DNA from: Rotaria sp. Silwood1
Lineage: Eukaryota > Rotifera > Eurotatoria > Philodinida > Philodinidae
Length of the DNA stretch: 64,000 nt
Direction: 5' to 3'
NCBI GenBank assembly: GCA_905250075.1
Contig: CAJNOP010000013.1
Location: 912,188 to 976,187, forward strand
Positions 1 to 12,589 of the stretch are shown here, one piece after another (position 1 is the first letter of the stretch; every line of letters begins with the position of its first letter). The position numbers and the translations under genes are program-made. Below the pieces are notes generated by a model. It had not been told where the DNA came from. It made no database searches and saw nothing but the letters and a program-made list of their open reading frames with translations.

Positions 1-1593
1 GCGTCTTGTGACATTGTCTAATTCACACGAGATGTTGACGTAGGGTAGGTCTTTTTCTTCCCCTGAGATGATCTCTAGTGTGATAGTAATGCGACTGATT
101 GTATGTAAATCAATCTTGAGATATAAAAAACTTTTTGTGCATGATCACTTTAGTAAATTACGTAAGAACACGGTGTGTCGATGGAATTTTTTTTAAATTT
201 CAATTTCATTTACAACAGAGCTGGAATAGCTATTTGTATTGTGCTTCGTGTACGCTTTCAGTAATACCTTCACATTTTGTATGAAACACAAACTCAATAA
301 GTTGAATTTGCTTGCTGTCATCTGCTATGGAAAGTGGTGGACATCTATTCGTTCAATCTTTTAACACAAAATAGAAAAAATTGTAAATAGTACTTAAAAT
401 TACAAGTAATTTGCCGTACTTGAACACAATTTTCTGTTGAACGGAGTTCATATCAGAAATGTGTAGATGGGCATTTTGTAGTCGTCAAGAAGAAGAACAA
501 AATGCATCTATTCAGCATAAAGTTATTCAAACGGCATAGGAATTACAAACGAAATCCTTAAATTTTATCAGAAGTACACGTCTTAGATCTGATTTTGAAT
601 CAGTCACGAATACTTCCGTTTCTCAGCCTTACATATTGAGTTAGTTTATGTTGTTTTTATACGACGAAATTTAACAGCATTAGTCTCATAGTCGAACAGT
701 GATGTTGTTATTTCCTCCCTTTTGTGATCAATACGTTGCAATGATTTAGTCTTTAAACAATTTGTGTAAAAATACTCTGTAAGAGTTTTCATTTGATATA
801 TTAATATGACTTACTAGAGTTTCCTGTAAGAAACTAATATGTGTACTTTTTCTATCGCCGTTTTAATAGTAACTAATTTGAACTTGACGTTTAAAACTCT
901 CTTCACCAAATTTATCCTTGCAAAATTGACAACGTCAATGATACGATCAATAACTCGCATATTATCATTGCATCAGTTTATTTTTATCTTTGAAAACAGA
1001 TTAAATAAATGCATGAGCTCCTCGAACTGTCATTAATTTCATTATAAATTATACAAAATAGAAAACTGCGAGCCCACAAAAATGTGAATCTGGATCTGAA
1101 AAAAAGTAAAATTCTGAACTCGGACTTGGGTCTGAAGTACCCCACAGCTCTCTAAGACAAATTATATTGATACTGTCGATAATTATTCTATTCACAGTTT
1201 TATCGAATAGAGTAAATGTGTACAACAAAAAACAGTCGTTCAAAACAAAAAAACAAAATAACAGAGTAACATTCAACCTACTCTCATTTGTGTGCTGCAT
1301 GCATAATCTTTCATTAAAAAAATAACTATTAAAGAAATATAAACATAAATGTCTAATTATCTTTCTCATATCGACGAAAGGAAGTTATTCAAATTAGTAA
1401 ACATTTGACATTGAAAGAAATATTTTTCTTTCATCCATTAAACATTCTATTATATATATATATATATGTTGTATTGAATGACACGTACTTTGTATGAATG
1501 AAGATAAAGAAAGGATCAATTTGTTCATGAACCCACTAAGATTGAATAGAAAGAAGTTGTGTGTTATTGTTGTATTTTGATTTTCATAATAAT
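1..1593. other. Intergenic region, no supported gene
   Basis: Both strands read as AT-rich non-coding sequence. Open frames at 839-1036 (plus) and 1049-1369 (minus) have no recognisable motif, no splice continuation and a composition like their surroundings. A short TA run sits at about 1451-1467. The 3' part is presumably the promoter and 5' UTR of the membrane-protein gene starting at 1594. Confidence 0.6.
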
Positions 1594-2807
1594 ATGAGTT
1601 ACAAACCTGTCGTAGACGAACAAGAAAAGTTGATGAATAAAAAATTCATGTTACAAAGATGGTTCTATGTTTTAATAGGAATTATAACCATGATTCCAAT
1701 TATTCTTCTTACACTTGGACAAATTCGAACGATGAAACGAGATAATAATGAATTTGCTATATGTCTTTTACTTCTTGTTCATTCAGGTTTGTTTATATAA
1801 AATTAAATTTATCTAAAATTATTTTGTTAGGATGTGTGATTTTTTCTATGGTTGCAACAGCTTTATTTTATCGTAAGTTTTATGAAATATAAATCAACAA
1901 AAAAAAAGAGTCGCAACTCTTTTCATCAAGGTTTTACTGATGGTCTTTTAACAACTTTAACAGTTATACTTCTATCAGCATATACTGGTGTACATTTTTA
2001 TATTCGTTTTTTATTTGATCATCATCGTTATCATTTGAAAGATGATTTTAATATTATTACTGTAAGGAAATAATTACTATTGTTGATGACATCACGTTGC
2101 TGTTTTCTTCTTAGCTTCGATTAGGTTTTGTATTGATTATGTTGATTATATTAATACCATGGACGGGTCTTATAACACATTCAAAGCAAATGCATACTAA
2201 AACAGAAACCATGTGCTCTCGAATAGCAATATTTTCTTGGTTTCTAAACTTCGATTCAATGTTAATTGTATGTAGATATAGGAGAACATTATAAGAGAAA
2301 ATTTTATTTTGTAGATTTCTTTATTAACACTGAATATTCGTAGTCAAGCAGATTTTGGTCGATATCAAATGCTTATACTATTTATTGGAATTCCACTTAT
2401 TTTTTTATGGCTTTTAATGGGAAAACTTTTGGTAAAGAAATGGTTCTTTTTTTATCGTGGTTGCTGTTATTGTTGTTTTATAATAATTGAATTTTTGTAA
2501 CTTAGGCTAATAATAAATCTCGTCATTGGCTAGTATGGACTATTTTTTACATATTAGCAATAATACAAATCACTCATTTAGCATATATTACTTATTGGGT
2601 GAGTTTATTATTATTTTTTTTTTTCATATGAAATTATCGGTAAATTTTAACTTATTTCTATAGTCTAAATATGAATACAGTTTATTATCAAAAACAAATG
2701 CAACAAATTTAATGCCGTCACTTCTTATAACATTTATTTGTGGTGGTACAAGTGTTCTTATTCATTTCATGACAATAATAATTAGTTTCTCCTTATATTG
2801 TACATAA
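1594..2807 (+). CDS. Unrecognised multi-pass membrane protein, 7 exons, one frame problem
   Basis: Exons read as 1594-1786, 1831 to about 1908 (see below), continuing to 2061, 2115-2267, 2315-2431, 2506-2598 and 2664-2807 (TAA). Introns are 44-74 bp GT-AG, and those after 2061 all fall between codons. About eight hydrophobic stretches are visible, beginning with WFYVLIGIITMIPIILLTLG after a short polar N-terminus; a lysine-rich cytosolic-type loop (KYKSTKKKSRNSFHQG) precedes the third. I do not recognise the family. Reading frame changes between the second hydrophobic segment and the lysine loop: removing one T from the TTTT at 1878-1881 would give a continuous reading (FYRKF then MKYKSTKKK). 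A mini-intron starting at GTAAGT (1873) does not restore phase. Either this is an assembly or allelic indel, or the splice model there is wrong. Confidence 0.7.
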
Positions 2808-3943
2808 TTATATGTCGTTCTTCTTTTCGATTATACTTAATGAAAAAATATTCGTTTTTGTCTATTAATCTCGTATCTCTTGCATGACATATGCATCATC
2901 AATGTCATTTTGAAGACGACTGATTTTTATGATATGCTAATTGAAGAAAGTTGTCATGAGAGTTCTCTTATTATTGTTGTTTGATATATCAGTGATTCAG
3001 TTGACATATTTGTGATCAGATTACAAAAGAAACAGAAAACGACATTCCGTGATTTGTTAATTTAGATCATTTATTTCTATAGTCTTTTTTCTTTTTTTTG
3101 ACGAACATCGTGATTAGAAAACAGATTTTGAGTATGAAAAAAAAATAAATCACTCGTTTCTTTTTCTTTCGTTAAGGATGTTGAGCAGATGCTTTTGTAA
3201 CGATTTCTTTTTACATATGTGCATTTATGGTCTCCGCTCAATCTTAGAAAAAAAGAGAGAAAAACTTGATGACTATTTTTTCTTTCTTCGCTTCTCTGTG
3301 CCTATTTTCTATTATCAAAAAAAAATATATGACATTCATTAACGTCTTTGTCTACTAATACTACATATTATATCAAAAAAAAAAATTTCTCTGAGAATTT
3401 CTCTGTGAACTCGTTTAGTTATCTTTTGATTTGTGTTTTAAGGTTTGTATTTCATAGTTTTTTCTTGCAATGAATTCATATATACATAATCATAGATTGA
3501 AACAAAAGAATGATTGAATGTTAATGTATGATTATGATGGTTTATGAATGTAGCAGAGAACAAAGACAAGCAATTATATCGATAAACACATTGAACGGCA
3601 TTTTTGGCGGAGAAAAAAAGAAAGAAAAAGAGCTGCCGTCTACTGTAACTTAAATAAGATTTATGGCCTTACTGGAAGTTCATCTATCGATTACAAGAAA
3701 AAAATATAAAGTTTCAAATAAAATACTCATCAATAGGGATTTTCTATTTTCCGCTATTTTCTCTTTTTTTTATTCTCATTCTTTATCTATATATTAAAAC
3801 CACTTGAATATATTTTGTTCTATATTATTAGCTTTTGTTTTAAAGCTTCTGATCTAGAATAATATATTAGAAAAAAAAACGAGATCAATCGGAATCTTTA
3901 TCATTACGACGATTTTTTTATCTTTAGTTAAAAATAAAAAGCA
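2808..3943. other. Intergenic region, nothing recognised
   Basis: About 1.1 kb of AT-rich sequence with several A and T runs and no coding signature on either strand. It holds the 3' UTR of the upstream membrane-protein gene and presumably the promoter of the vesicular transporter gene. No tRNA or repeat structure was seen. Confidence 0.6.
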
Positions 3944-6116
3944 ATGGACCATCTACGTCTTCAATCAGTAAAAGACTTCTGGCAAAAATGGCGTTCATCT
4001 CGTGTACTTATTTTATTCATTGTATTTGTCGCTTTATTTCTAGACAATATGCTTCTAACAACTGTTGGCAAGTTGAATATAAATCTTATTGAAATATAAT
4101 TTCTATATTTTGTTTTCTTTTTGTAACTTCAGTTCCTATAGTTCCTGATTATCTTTATCATCTTCAACAACCAAAAATCTACAATAATGATATTTATAAA
4201 TTTTTAGCAAAAAATTGCTCAAATAATGGAATAATACTACGACGAAATTATTTTGCTCGAAATCCATCTGCATTTCAGCAATTTCTTGAAACATATTGTA
4301 ATTGGACTGTTGATTGGGCAATGAATAAAACTGAAATCGAAAATAAACAACGAAACACTATTTTAGAAAAAGTAAACTTGATGATAATAGATAGAAGTAC
4401 ATAAATAAGAGAAAAAATGTTTATCTTCTTCGAAGGAAAATCAATGGGTTGGTATAATGTTTGCATCGAAAGCTTTTGTTCAATTGTTAACAAATCCATT
4501 TGTTGGTCCATTAACAAACCGGTAAAAGAAAAATGAACCTAATATTACTGAATATTAAATTTTTATTTTGTTATTTTTAGCGTTGGCTATAGCATTCCAA
4601 TGTTTTCAGGTTTTATTATTATGTTTATATCGACTCTTAGTATGTCTATATACTATGAAAGGTTTCAATGATAAGAAAAAATGTTTGTTTATGTTTTTTC
4701 TTTTAGTATTTGCATTTAGTAAAAGTTTTGGCCTTTTATTCATTGCTCGAGCTATACAAGGTGTCGGATCGTCTTGCTCAAGTGTATCAGGTAAAGGAAA
4801 AAACTATCAGATAGTTTATGTAGATTTCTTATAGGTCTCGGTATGTTGGCTGATCGATATCCGGAAGATGAAGAACGAGGAAAAGCCATGGGTACTGCCT
4901 TAGGTGGATTAGCCCTCGGTGTACTCAGTAAGTTATGCTATCCGCATGATGACTACTAATCAATTGTTTATTATAGTTGGGCCACCATTTGGAGGATTTA
5001 TGTATGAATATGTAGGCAAAGCATCACCATTTTTAGTATTGGCTACATTAGGTTTATTTGATGGATGTAAGAATGATTTTCTTTCCGGAAGATTTTCTAT
5101 AGTTGTTTCTTCCAATCGATAGTATTGCAATTAACGGTATTGAAACCTGGCGTATCTAGTGAACCTGTTGAAGGAGCTTCATTAAAAACACTTATTAAAG
5201 ATCCATATATTCTTTTGGCTGCTGGTAAATAACAAAAAGATATATTTTGTATAGAAGTCTTTGTTTGAAAAATTTAGGTGCAATCTCATTTGGTAATATT
5301 GGTATTGCTATGATGGAACCTTCATTACCAATATGGATGATGTCAACAATGAGAGCAACAGAATTCCAACAAGGTTTGATAGTTCATTAAATTGAAATTT
5401 AGTATATAGAAGCAAAACTCTAGGAGCTGCATTTTTACCTGCATCAATTTCATATTTAATCGGTACAAATCTTTTCGGACCAATGGCTCACAAAATGGGA
5501 CGGTAAGGTTTAAGAATTCTTTTTATCTAAAATTTACTTTTGAATTCAGTTGGCTATGCTGTATGATCGGTTTATTTCTTATTTCAATTGCTTTGATTGG
5601 CGTACCAATGGCTACAAGTATCTATGGTTTAATTATTCCTAATGGTCTTCTAGGCTTTGCTATTGGTATGGTTGATTCATCAATGATGCCTACAATGGGT
5701 TATCTTGTTGATATACGTCATGCATCTGTTTATGGAAGTGTTTATGCTATTGCCGATGTTGCATTTTGTCTTGGTTATGCTATTGGTACAAACATTGATG
5801 TTTTTTTTTTGAAAGAGAAATTTTTATAATTTTTATTTATACAAAAGGTCCGGCTTTAAGTGGATTTATTGTACATGCATTTGGGTTCCGTGCTATGCTT
5901 TATATTATTTCACTTATATGTTTATGCTATGCACCTCTGTTGTTCTATCTACGAAATCCACCAGCAAGAGACGAAAAAATGGTGAAAAAATTTCTATTTA
6001 GAAGTTTTTTTTAATTAGGCATTTTCTTTTTGTTTTAGTCATTGATTATGAACGAAAATCATAATTCATTTTCATATATACGTAGTAAATCATTGGATGA
6101 TGAAAATGCTTATTGA
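3944..6116 (+). CDS. VMAT: Vesicular monoamine transporter (SLC18A family), 13 exons
   Basis: Proton-coupled antiporter of the major facilitator superfamily that loads monoamines into secretory vesicles. Exons: 3944-4067, 4133-4371, 4436-4521, 4581-4639, 4707-4790, 4835-4927, 4977-5066, 5123-5224, 5278-5373, 5424-5502, 5550-5785, 5848-5981 and 6039-6116; all phases agree, giving 499 aa. TM1 carries [20 protein letters not shown] with the conserved aspartate. A large luminal loop follows with a possible N-glycosylation site (NCS). TM10-11 carry [14 protein letters not shown] and [15 protein letters not shown]. The C-terminal cytosolic part begins [11 protein letters not shown], typical of VMAT; VAChT usually has ISYS where this has VAFC, so a monoamine rather than acetylcholine substrate is inferred. 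Intron 1 is of the GC-AG type. The kelch gene follows 285 bp downstream on the same strand. Confidence 0.95.
4068..4132 (+). other. GC-AG intron in the VMAT gene
   Basis: The first VMAT intron begins GCAAGT and ends TTCAG. Joining G at 4067 to TT at 4133 gives the conserved V-V-P-I-V-P-D reading at the end of TM1, so the GC donor is required by the protein. The other twelve VMAT exon joins use ordinary GT donors. GC-AG introns with otherwise strong donor consensus are a known minority class handled by the major spliceosome. Confidence 0.85.
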
Positions 6117-6401
6117 CTTAAATGCGCAAAAAAAAGAGATATATTTGAGATGAATGCTATTATTAAAAAAAATATACTTAAGCATTGACTGACATTGCAG
6201 CATCCGTCCGATTCTTTTTGCTAACGAATGCATGAATAAAAGAACGAAGAAATTTAAATGAATGATCGTTACAGCACATACTTGTTTTTTTTTTCTACTG
6301 TTCTTTCACAACCAAGCACTCGAAGTTTTTTAATGAATCATAGTGAACCAAGAAAACAAAGTGTAATAAGCAGTAAAAAAAGGAATTTTTTTTAAAAAGT
6401 G

Positions 6402-7325
6402 ATGTCGACGACGAATGAATCTCTTGCATGGTCTCGAATTGAAATAATAAATTCTCCACCACAAGCACGTAGTGGACATAGTGCTGTTGTTTATAATGGT
6501 TCTATGTATATCTTTGGTGGTTTAGGTGAATATCGTTTTAATGATCTATTTAAATTTGATTTTGAATCTCGTACATGGAGTGAAATAAAACCTATTGATG
6601 AATCAAAAGTTCCATCAAAACGATGTAAACATAGTGCTTGTATATATCAAACTATGATGTATATTTTTGGTGGTTGGGATTCTTCAGGTAAATTGAATGA
6701 CATGTATCGATATATATTTGATCGAAATGAATGGGAAGTTGTTCCTTGTTCAAATCCACCCCGTGCACGTAGTGCACATTCTGTTGCTATTTATCAAAAT
6801 TATATGTATCTATTTGGTGGTATTGGCGATAATAAATTTAATGATATGTATCGTTTTTCGTTTAAAACAAATCAATGGTCTGTTGTTAATCAACGAAATC
6901 CACCACCACGTCGTAGTTCGTATGGTGGTGCACATATTTATAACGATCGTTTATATATAGTATGTGGTTTAGGTTGTGGAAAATTTAATGATTGTCATTC
7001 ATTTGATTTTCGTACATTAGAATGGACAGAATTAAAATATAGTGATGATTCACGTGTTATTCCAGCTAAACGTGGTCGTCATACATGTATATTATCGGGA
7101 GCAAATCTCTATATGTTCGGTGGTTATGTTGGTATACAACGAAGTAATGAATTATTTGTTCTTAATCTTCAAACAAATCAATGGAAACAATTAAAACTAG
7201 AATCAAATGTACCAGCAGCTCGTGAAGGACATAGTGCAGTTTTATATAATGGTTATATGTGGCTATTTGGTGGATGGTATGATAATGGATGGTATAATGA
7301 TATTTATACACTCGGACCTCTTTAA
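6402..7325 (+). CDS. Single-exon kelch-repeat protein (six-blade propeller)
   Basis: 307 aa, intronless. The start is ATG 6402. The protein is almost entirely kelch repeats of about 50 residues, with signatures RSGHSAVVYNGSMYIFGG, CKHSACIYQTMMYIFGGW, RSAHSVAIYQNYMYLFGG, RGRHTCILSGANLYMFGG and REGHSAVLYNGYMWLFGG. Blade 4 is degenerate (LYIVCGLG replaces the glycine pair). Conserved N-D and W positions after each pair complete the blades. There is no BTB, BACK, signal peptide or membrane segment, so a soluble protein-binding scaffold is inferred; the propeller resembles the N-terminal kelch half of LZTR1-type proteins. Lack of introns among intron-rich neighbours could mean retrocopying. Its stop lies only 57 bp from the end of the convergent UVSSA coding sequence. 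Confidence 0.9.
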   Translation: MSTTNESLAWSRIEIINSPPQARSGHSAVVYNGSMYIFGGLGEYRFNDLFKFDFESRTWSEIKPIDESKVPSKRCKHSACIYQTMMYIFGGWDSSGKLNDMYRYIFDRNEWEVVPCSNPPRARSAHSVAIYQNYMYLFGGIGDNKFNDMYRFSFKTNQWSVVNQRNPPPRRSSYGGAHIYNDRLYIVCGLGCGKFNDCHSFDFRTLEWTELKYSDDSRVIPAKRGRHTCILSGANLYMFGGYVGIQRSNELFVLNLQTNQWKQLKLESNVPAAREGHSAVLYNGYMWLFGGWYDNGWYNDIYTLGPL

Positions 7326-7382
7326 TTTTAATTATTTACAGAGAAAAAAATAAAACAAAGAAAAAAAGGAAATATAATTTTT

Positions 7383-10300
7383 TTAATTATTACAAGCATA
7401 GTTAAATTGATGATGAAATTTCTCTTCATTTCGACGTCGTTCATCACGATCTAATGCTGCACCAATACGTTTAAGTGATGAGCTAAACAAATAAAAAACA
7501 ATACTAAAATAATTGAATTTTCTTTTATGTATACCGATTAAATAATTTCTTTTCTAATCGTTTCCGTACTGTATTTTCTTCGATACCAAGTTCAGTTAAA
7601 CCAGATTCTTTTTTCTTTTTTTTCTTCTTTTTATTTTCTTCATTCATCCGTAAATCAATACCAGTTGCTAAACGAATATCTTCTAACATTTCAGGATCTT
7701 GCCACTCAGGAGTAGTACGTTTTTTTGCAAGTTGTTCTTCTTCTTGAATTCGAATTTTTTCATCAACGGCTTGGCCTTGTTCATTACGAGCAATAATTCG
7801 ACCATGAAACGGACATTTATATCGATCCATACGTTCACATAATTTACCATTACCTAATGGGGCTCGACATTTCCATTTAATGGCCGGTAATTCATTGACA
7901 AATGTACGTTTACGCATTAATATAGAATAATTTAAACTCTAGTAAAAAAATCATTCAAAGAAGTTAATTTCAAACCTTTTATTTACCTCAGGCACATCAT
8001 TTTTTTCTGTAGGACGTACAAAAAAATTTTGAACATCATGTTGAATAAAAGTACGTTTTATACATTCGGAATCATCATGAAAGAAATATTTTATTTCATC
8101 TTCAGTTAATGTTGGTATTGTTGCCTAAAATTAAATGAGTGATCTTTTAAAAACGTAGCAAACAAACCTATGGTCACTAACACTTATATTCCATTCATAA
8201 TAGAATGTAAAAAAAATAAAGATCAGACGTATCCAAGAAAGATATTTTGTCTTCAAGAGAAGATGAAACTCCATGGAAACTATTATTAATGCATTTTCGA
8301 CATAAGCTGTTAGTCAACTGCTATCCAAAAGATCCAAAGATTTCAAAATTAAAGTGTATTAAGGAAAGGTATCTATTTTAAAGTCTATGTCAAGAATGAA
8401 ATCAGCAAATATGAAATAGTATGCTTCAAAAGTCTTGAGATTTGCTATTTCTTCTTGGATTCAGTTTCTTATGACGTACCAATGTTCTATAAAAGCAAGT
8501 GAGTCTGCTAATAGAATCGGTTCAAGAAAAATCATACATACCGATTCCATAGGTGAACTTTGAGGCACAGGTATAGATGCAACTTTAGGCGTCGGAGCTA
8601 AAATATTTCAAACATTTTTCACATAGATGAATATACCACCGTCGTCGAAATGATTCGATCAGATTTCTTTTCAATTTTTTCCGCTGTCGTAAACGCTAAA
8701 AAGCAGCTTGTTAGCACAGTCACTTTGGGATCGAAATGTGCAACTCACATGACTTCATTAGCCTCAGTATACTAATAGAAAATACACCAACTGTAGAATC
8801 TTTATAAGACGGTAGTTCTTATCGAACGATAATTGACAGACAACAAACGCTGTCTTTTTTATATATACATTTCGAATAAAATTTTTGTTGCATTTTCTTA
8901 TATGTCTTAATGAACTCAGAAATGCTGATATTGATTATTCCCAAAATTTAGAACTCCGACAGTTCACATTTTTATGCTGGTCATATGAAATTTGTAAGAA
9001 ATATAAATGGGTGATCAATTCAGCAGAAAATATTGATGGAAAAAGAATAGCTGTTTAACCTTGGTTTTAACATCTGTTATTGAGAGGAGCTAAGTAGCTG
9101 CAAGACTTTGACTTGAAACCTATACTTGTTGTTTTTTTGGAAAATATTTTTGAGTTCTACAAAAAGTGAACTAATGATTTAGGTCGAGAATTTTATTTCT
9201 AACAAGAATTTTTTACAGAAAAAAATAATTCCTAGTTTCCTTAGAAAAAGCTCTCTGTAAAACTAGAATTTAAGTTTTTCAGAACCTAGAATTTACAATC
9301 ACAATTCTGGTTCAGTTATTCAAAATGATAGAGTAAATAGTTCTCTAAAACGCTTTTTGATCAAGATACAAAAACTTTATGGAAGGCGCAAAAGTTGGTT
9401 TTTCTATTATGCTGTACGAGGAGATCATTTTTGCGCCTTCCATGAATTTGATGGATTTTGATACAAACATGTAGCGTAGAGAGCTGAAAAGTATTTCATT
9501 TTGTAGATAGTTGTTTGTTGTATCATTCAGGATGACTCAAACAAAATTGTGATCGCAAATCCTATCACGTGAAAAACTTGGTTTTATGTTTTTCAAGGAC
9601 TCTTCCCTCAGAAAATAGGCAATTATTTTTATCTTTAAAAAAATTTCTTGTTGGAAATAAAGATCTGTACTCAAATCATGATTTCTAAGATTCCTAGCCT
9701 TGACAGCAGCGGAAAAAAGTTAAAAATAAACCTGATCGAATAATTTTAGGAACCACGGTACATCTATTGATTATCAACGAACCTGGTTTTTGTGTCGGCA
9801 TAGTTCGTTTTGGTGCTAAATGATAATTTTCAATCATTTTTAAACAAGATTGAATTGAATTTTTTAAATCAATTGCTCGTTTCATAACTGCTATTGTTTG
9901 TTGTTCATTAGAATTTTGTTGAACTTTAATGAAAATATTCATCCATGCTTGAATTTTATTTAAATAAACATCATTTAATTGTCGATAAAGATCATGAAGA
10001 TTTTCAACTACTGTACGATTATCATCTGTTACTTCTACATTAAATAAAGATGATTTTGGTCTGTCATTAACATTAATTGTGATATTTAATTTTCCTGCCG
10101 CTCCTAGACCAAGTACTTGAAGAAGTTCTTGATCATTATTCTTTGTTGATACAAGTGGAACATCTATAAAATCATCGTCATCATCATCGTCATCATCATC
10201 AACATCCTCGTTATCATCAATTTCTTGGATTGGTTTTGAAGTTGTTGTCGGAAGCGGTATTTTATCATTATTAGATACAAGTAAATTAAGACAATTTTCT

Positions 10301-12269
10301 GCTTGTTCTATACAAGAATAAATTTCATTTGATGTTTCTATGAATTATAAATAAAAAAATATTTTTTTTTTTTATAAAAAACTTTGAAACAAACCATTTA
10401 ATTCTCGAATAGCATTTTGAAGTTTTTGTGTTAGACGAATTTGATGAGCTTCGTTCTGTTCACGTTGTAATTGAGCTGTGATACCGATAGGTTCATCAAT
10501 ATTATTAAAGTTTAGAAGTTTACAATTTTTTAAATAATTATAGCCAATGTCAAGTAATTTATAAGCTGTACCAAATTTTTCATGCCATTTTTTAATACAC
10601 ATTGCTGTAAATTGTTTTAATAATTTCGCTGTTGCATTTGGTGGTGGTAATTGATTATCAACATTTAATCCTGAATACTTAGTTAATTAAAAAAGCAAGA
10701 CAAACTTATTTATTCGTGAAAAATTACCAAGACATTTATCAATAAGATAACTAAAATCATCAAGTAAAAGTGTTCGAAAATGATGGGAACGATTAAAAAG
10801 TTGATCAATTATTTGAACGGTTGAATAACGAATTTCCGCATGATATTTATCAAGTTGAGCAATTAATAACCGATAACAATACTCGACATTGACATCAGTT
10901 TGCCTTTCAATGAAAAAATTAAAATGAGAATCGTAAACTAAAGTCCAAATATGTTTATTGTGGCTAGAATCTTGCCGCTACCACAACTATTCGCGAGAAA
11001 TTCTTGAAAAATTCCTTCCGTCACTGTACTAAATTAGCAGTTCGATTGAATCTGTGAGATACATCACGATTCTGACTGTTTAACCTGTAGACACTCAGAT
11101 TACTATCTTCTTAAAAAAGAAAGCTGCTACATCGTTGTCACGATAGTATCTTTAAAACTTCTTTCACGTAGTTGATGCTGTTGCGACAGCGCCATCGTGG
11201 ACATATCTTCTAGAGCTCTGCGGAACAAACTCTTTTCAAGTTCTGAATCTTGCTTGTTCTACGATACCAGTTAAATAGATTTTTTTTGGGATTTGGAACT
11301 GTCTAACAGGATTCTAAAATTAAGATGCGTATGGAACGACTCAAATATAGTTGATGAGAAAGTGATCAAATTTTTAATACTTAATACTTTTATTAAATAA
11401 AGACAAAGATTTCATCTTAATGAGTTATAATGTCTAATAAAGACAGGTAATGATCCAGTTTATATTTTGCAGGACTCAATAAGACTGATAGAAGTCTAAA
11501 TAGTTTGTTCATTCTTTGAAATGACGACTTCTCTGTTGAATATCGATTTTGATAAGAAATCAATGGAATAATTAAATTACGATTTTATTTATTAATTTCA
11601 ATGTTCACTTTCCTCCGACTAAATATTCAAAAATATTTTTCGTAAAATCTCCTCAAGAAGTAATGAATAACGCTGCTGTCAAGACAAGTAAATCTGATTT
11701 GAAACTAAAACTTTCAAGATATTTTATAAACATGGATCATATTTATCGTGAAACATGACTTAAACAGAGTGTTGAAGTATATACGGTAGAGTCCGGCACA
11801 TATGTGACAGACATCTTATCAACATCCCGCACGTTACAGACCTTGACAAACATGATTAATATACAATTAAAGACCGTTTATCAGTAATGTCTCGTTATAA
11901 TATATGACCTGTTTCGTTACTGCATTTCTGAAGGATTACATAAAAGAATGATGAAGTATGTGTCACAGAATAGATAGAATAAAACAATTTTTCTATGATT
12001 AACAACAACAGCTATATTGTATTTTACAATTTTATCCCGTAAGGATTGCGCTAACAGATTTTTTTCATTATTTAATTTATTATTTGAAGTTTTATCAAAA
12101 GTTGCATTCAGTTTATATAGCATAAATCATCTATTGAATTGAATAAATAAATCACTTACTTGCAAATCTGTTTAAGCTGTTTTATTTTCTGTTCATTTAA
12201 TGCTTTTGAACCAGATGTAGTTAATTCTTGAACTAAATTTGATAAATTCTGTTCAACTAATTGATTCAT
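7383..12269 (-). CDS. UVSSA: UV-stimulated scaffold protein A, 8 exons
   Basis: Transcription-coupled repair factor that binds stalled RNA polymerase II and TFIIH and recruits USP7. Minus-strand exons in order: 12269-12160, 10903-10728, 10670-10395, 10337-9732, 8597-8542, 8124-7987, 7938-7535 and 7482-7383; phases agree, giving 621 aa (human about 709). N-terminus has the VHS-like/ENTH fold (QICKQTDVNVEYCYRLLIAQ; FNRSHHFRTLLLDDF). A central acidic tract of Asp/Glu precedes the RAIDLK segment. The C-terminal DUF2043 region has KWKCRAPLGNGKLCERMDR then YKCPFHGRIIAR, the conserved Cys/His cluster, and the tail FHHQFNYACNN matches the family end. Intron 1 (10904-12159) and intron 4 (8598-9731) exceed 1 kb and hold repeat-like sequence; the rest are short. 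The SNX gene lies upstream on the same strand. Confidence 0.95.
9379..9443. repeat. Perfect 15-bp inverted repeat (hairpin) in UVSSA intron 4
   Basis: ATGGAAGGCGCAAAA at 9379-9393 is exactly reverse-complemented at 9429-9443, with a 35-bp spacer. GC content of the arms is higher than the surrounding intron. Similar flanks (GATACAAAAACTTT on the left, GATTTTGATACAAAC on the right) suggest remains of a small foldback or MITE-like element rather than a splicing signal. Confidence 0.7.
11880..12125. repeat. Dispersed repeat copy A, in UVSSA intron 1
   Basis: Segments such as TAATGTCTC, AGAATAGATAGAATAAA, ACAGCTA, TATTTTACAATTTTATCCC and TGCGCTAACAG occur here in the same order and orientation as related words at about 18115-18300 in a CK2 alpha intron. 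Divergence is large, so boundaries are approximate. Most likely two old copies of one transposon-derived family. Confidence 0.45.
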
Positions 12270-12589
12270 ATTGTCTAAAGAATAGGATTTATCAACATTG
12301 ACTATTCTTTCATTTCTACGCTTATTATATTAAAAATAATTTCTTACTTTTAATCTTTTTACAGACACAACAAGATCTTTTCTTATTAATAATTAACTAT
12401 ATTTGTACTATTACAACAATACTTATATAAAAACAAACATATATGAATATATACAATAAAAAATTGTCTAAAGAAATCAATAAAAGAAAACATCTTTACA
12501 ATCAAACCTAAAAATATCAAAATAATGAAATGACATTGATTTATTAAATGATCAAATATAAAAACTTGGTTTTAATTCTGTTCATGTTC

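Noticed and set aside
8640..8697. Possible UVSSA exon on the minus strand with a good acceptor
   Set aside because: Its length leaves the wrong phase or hits a stop, whereas joining 9732 directly to 8597 gives the correct reading.
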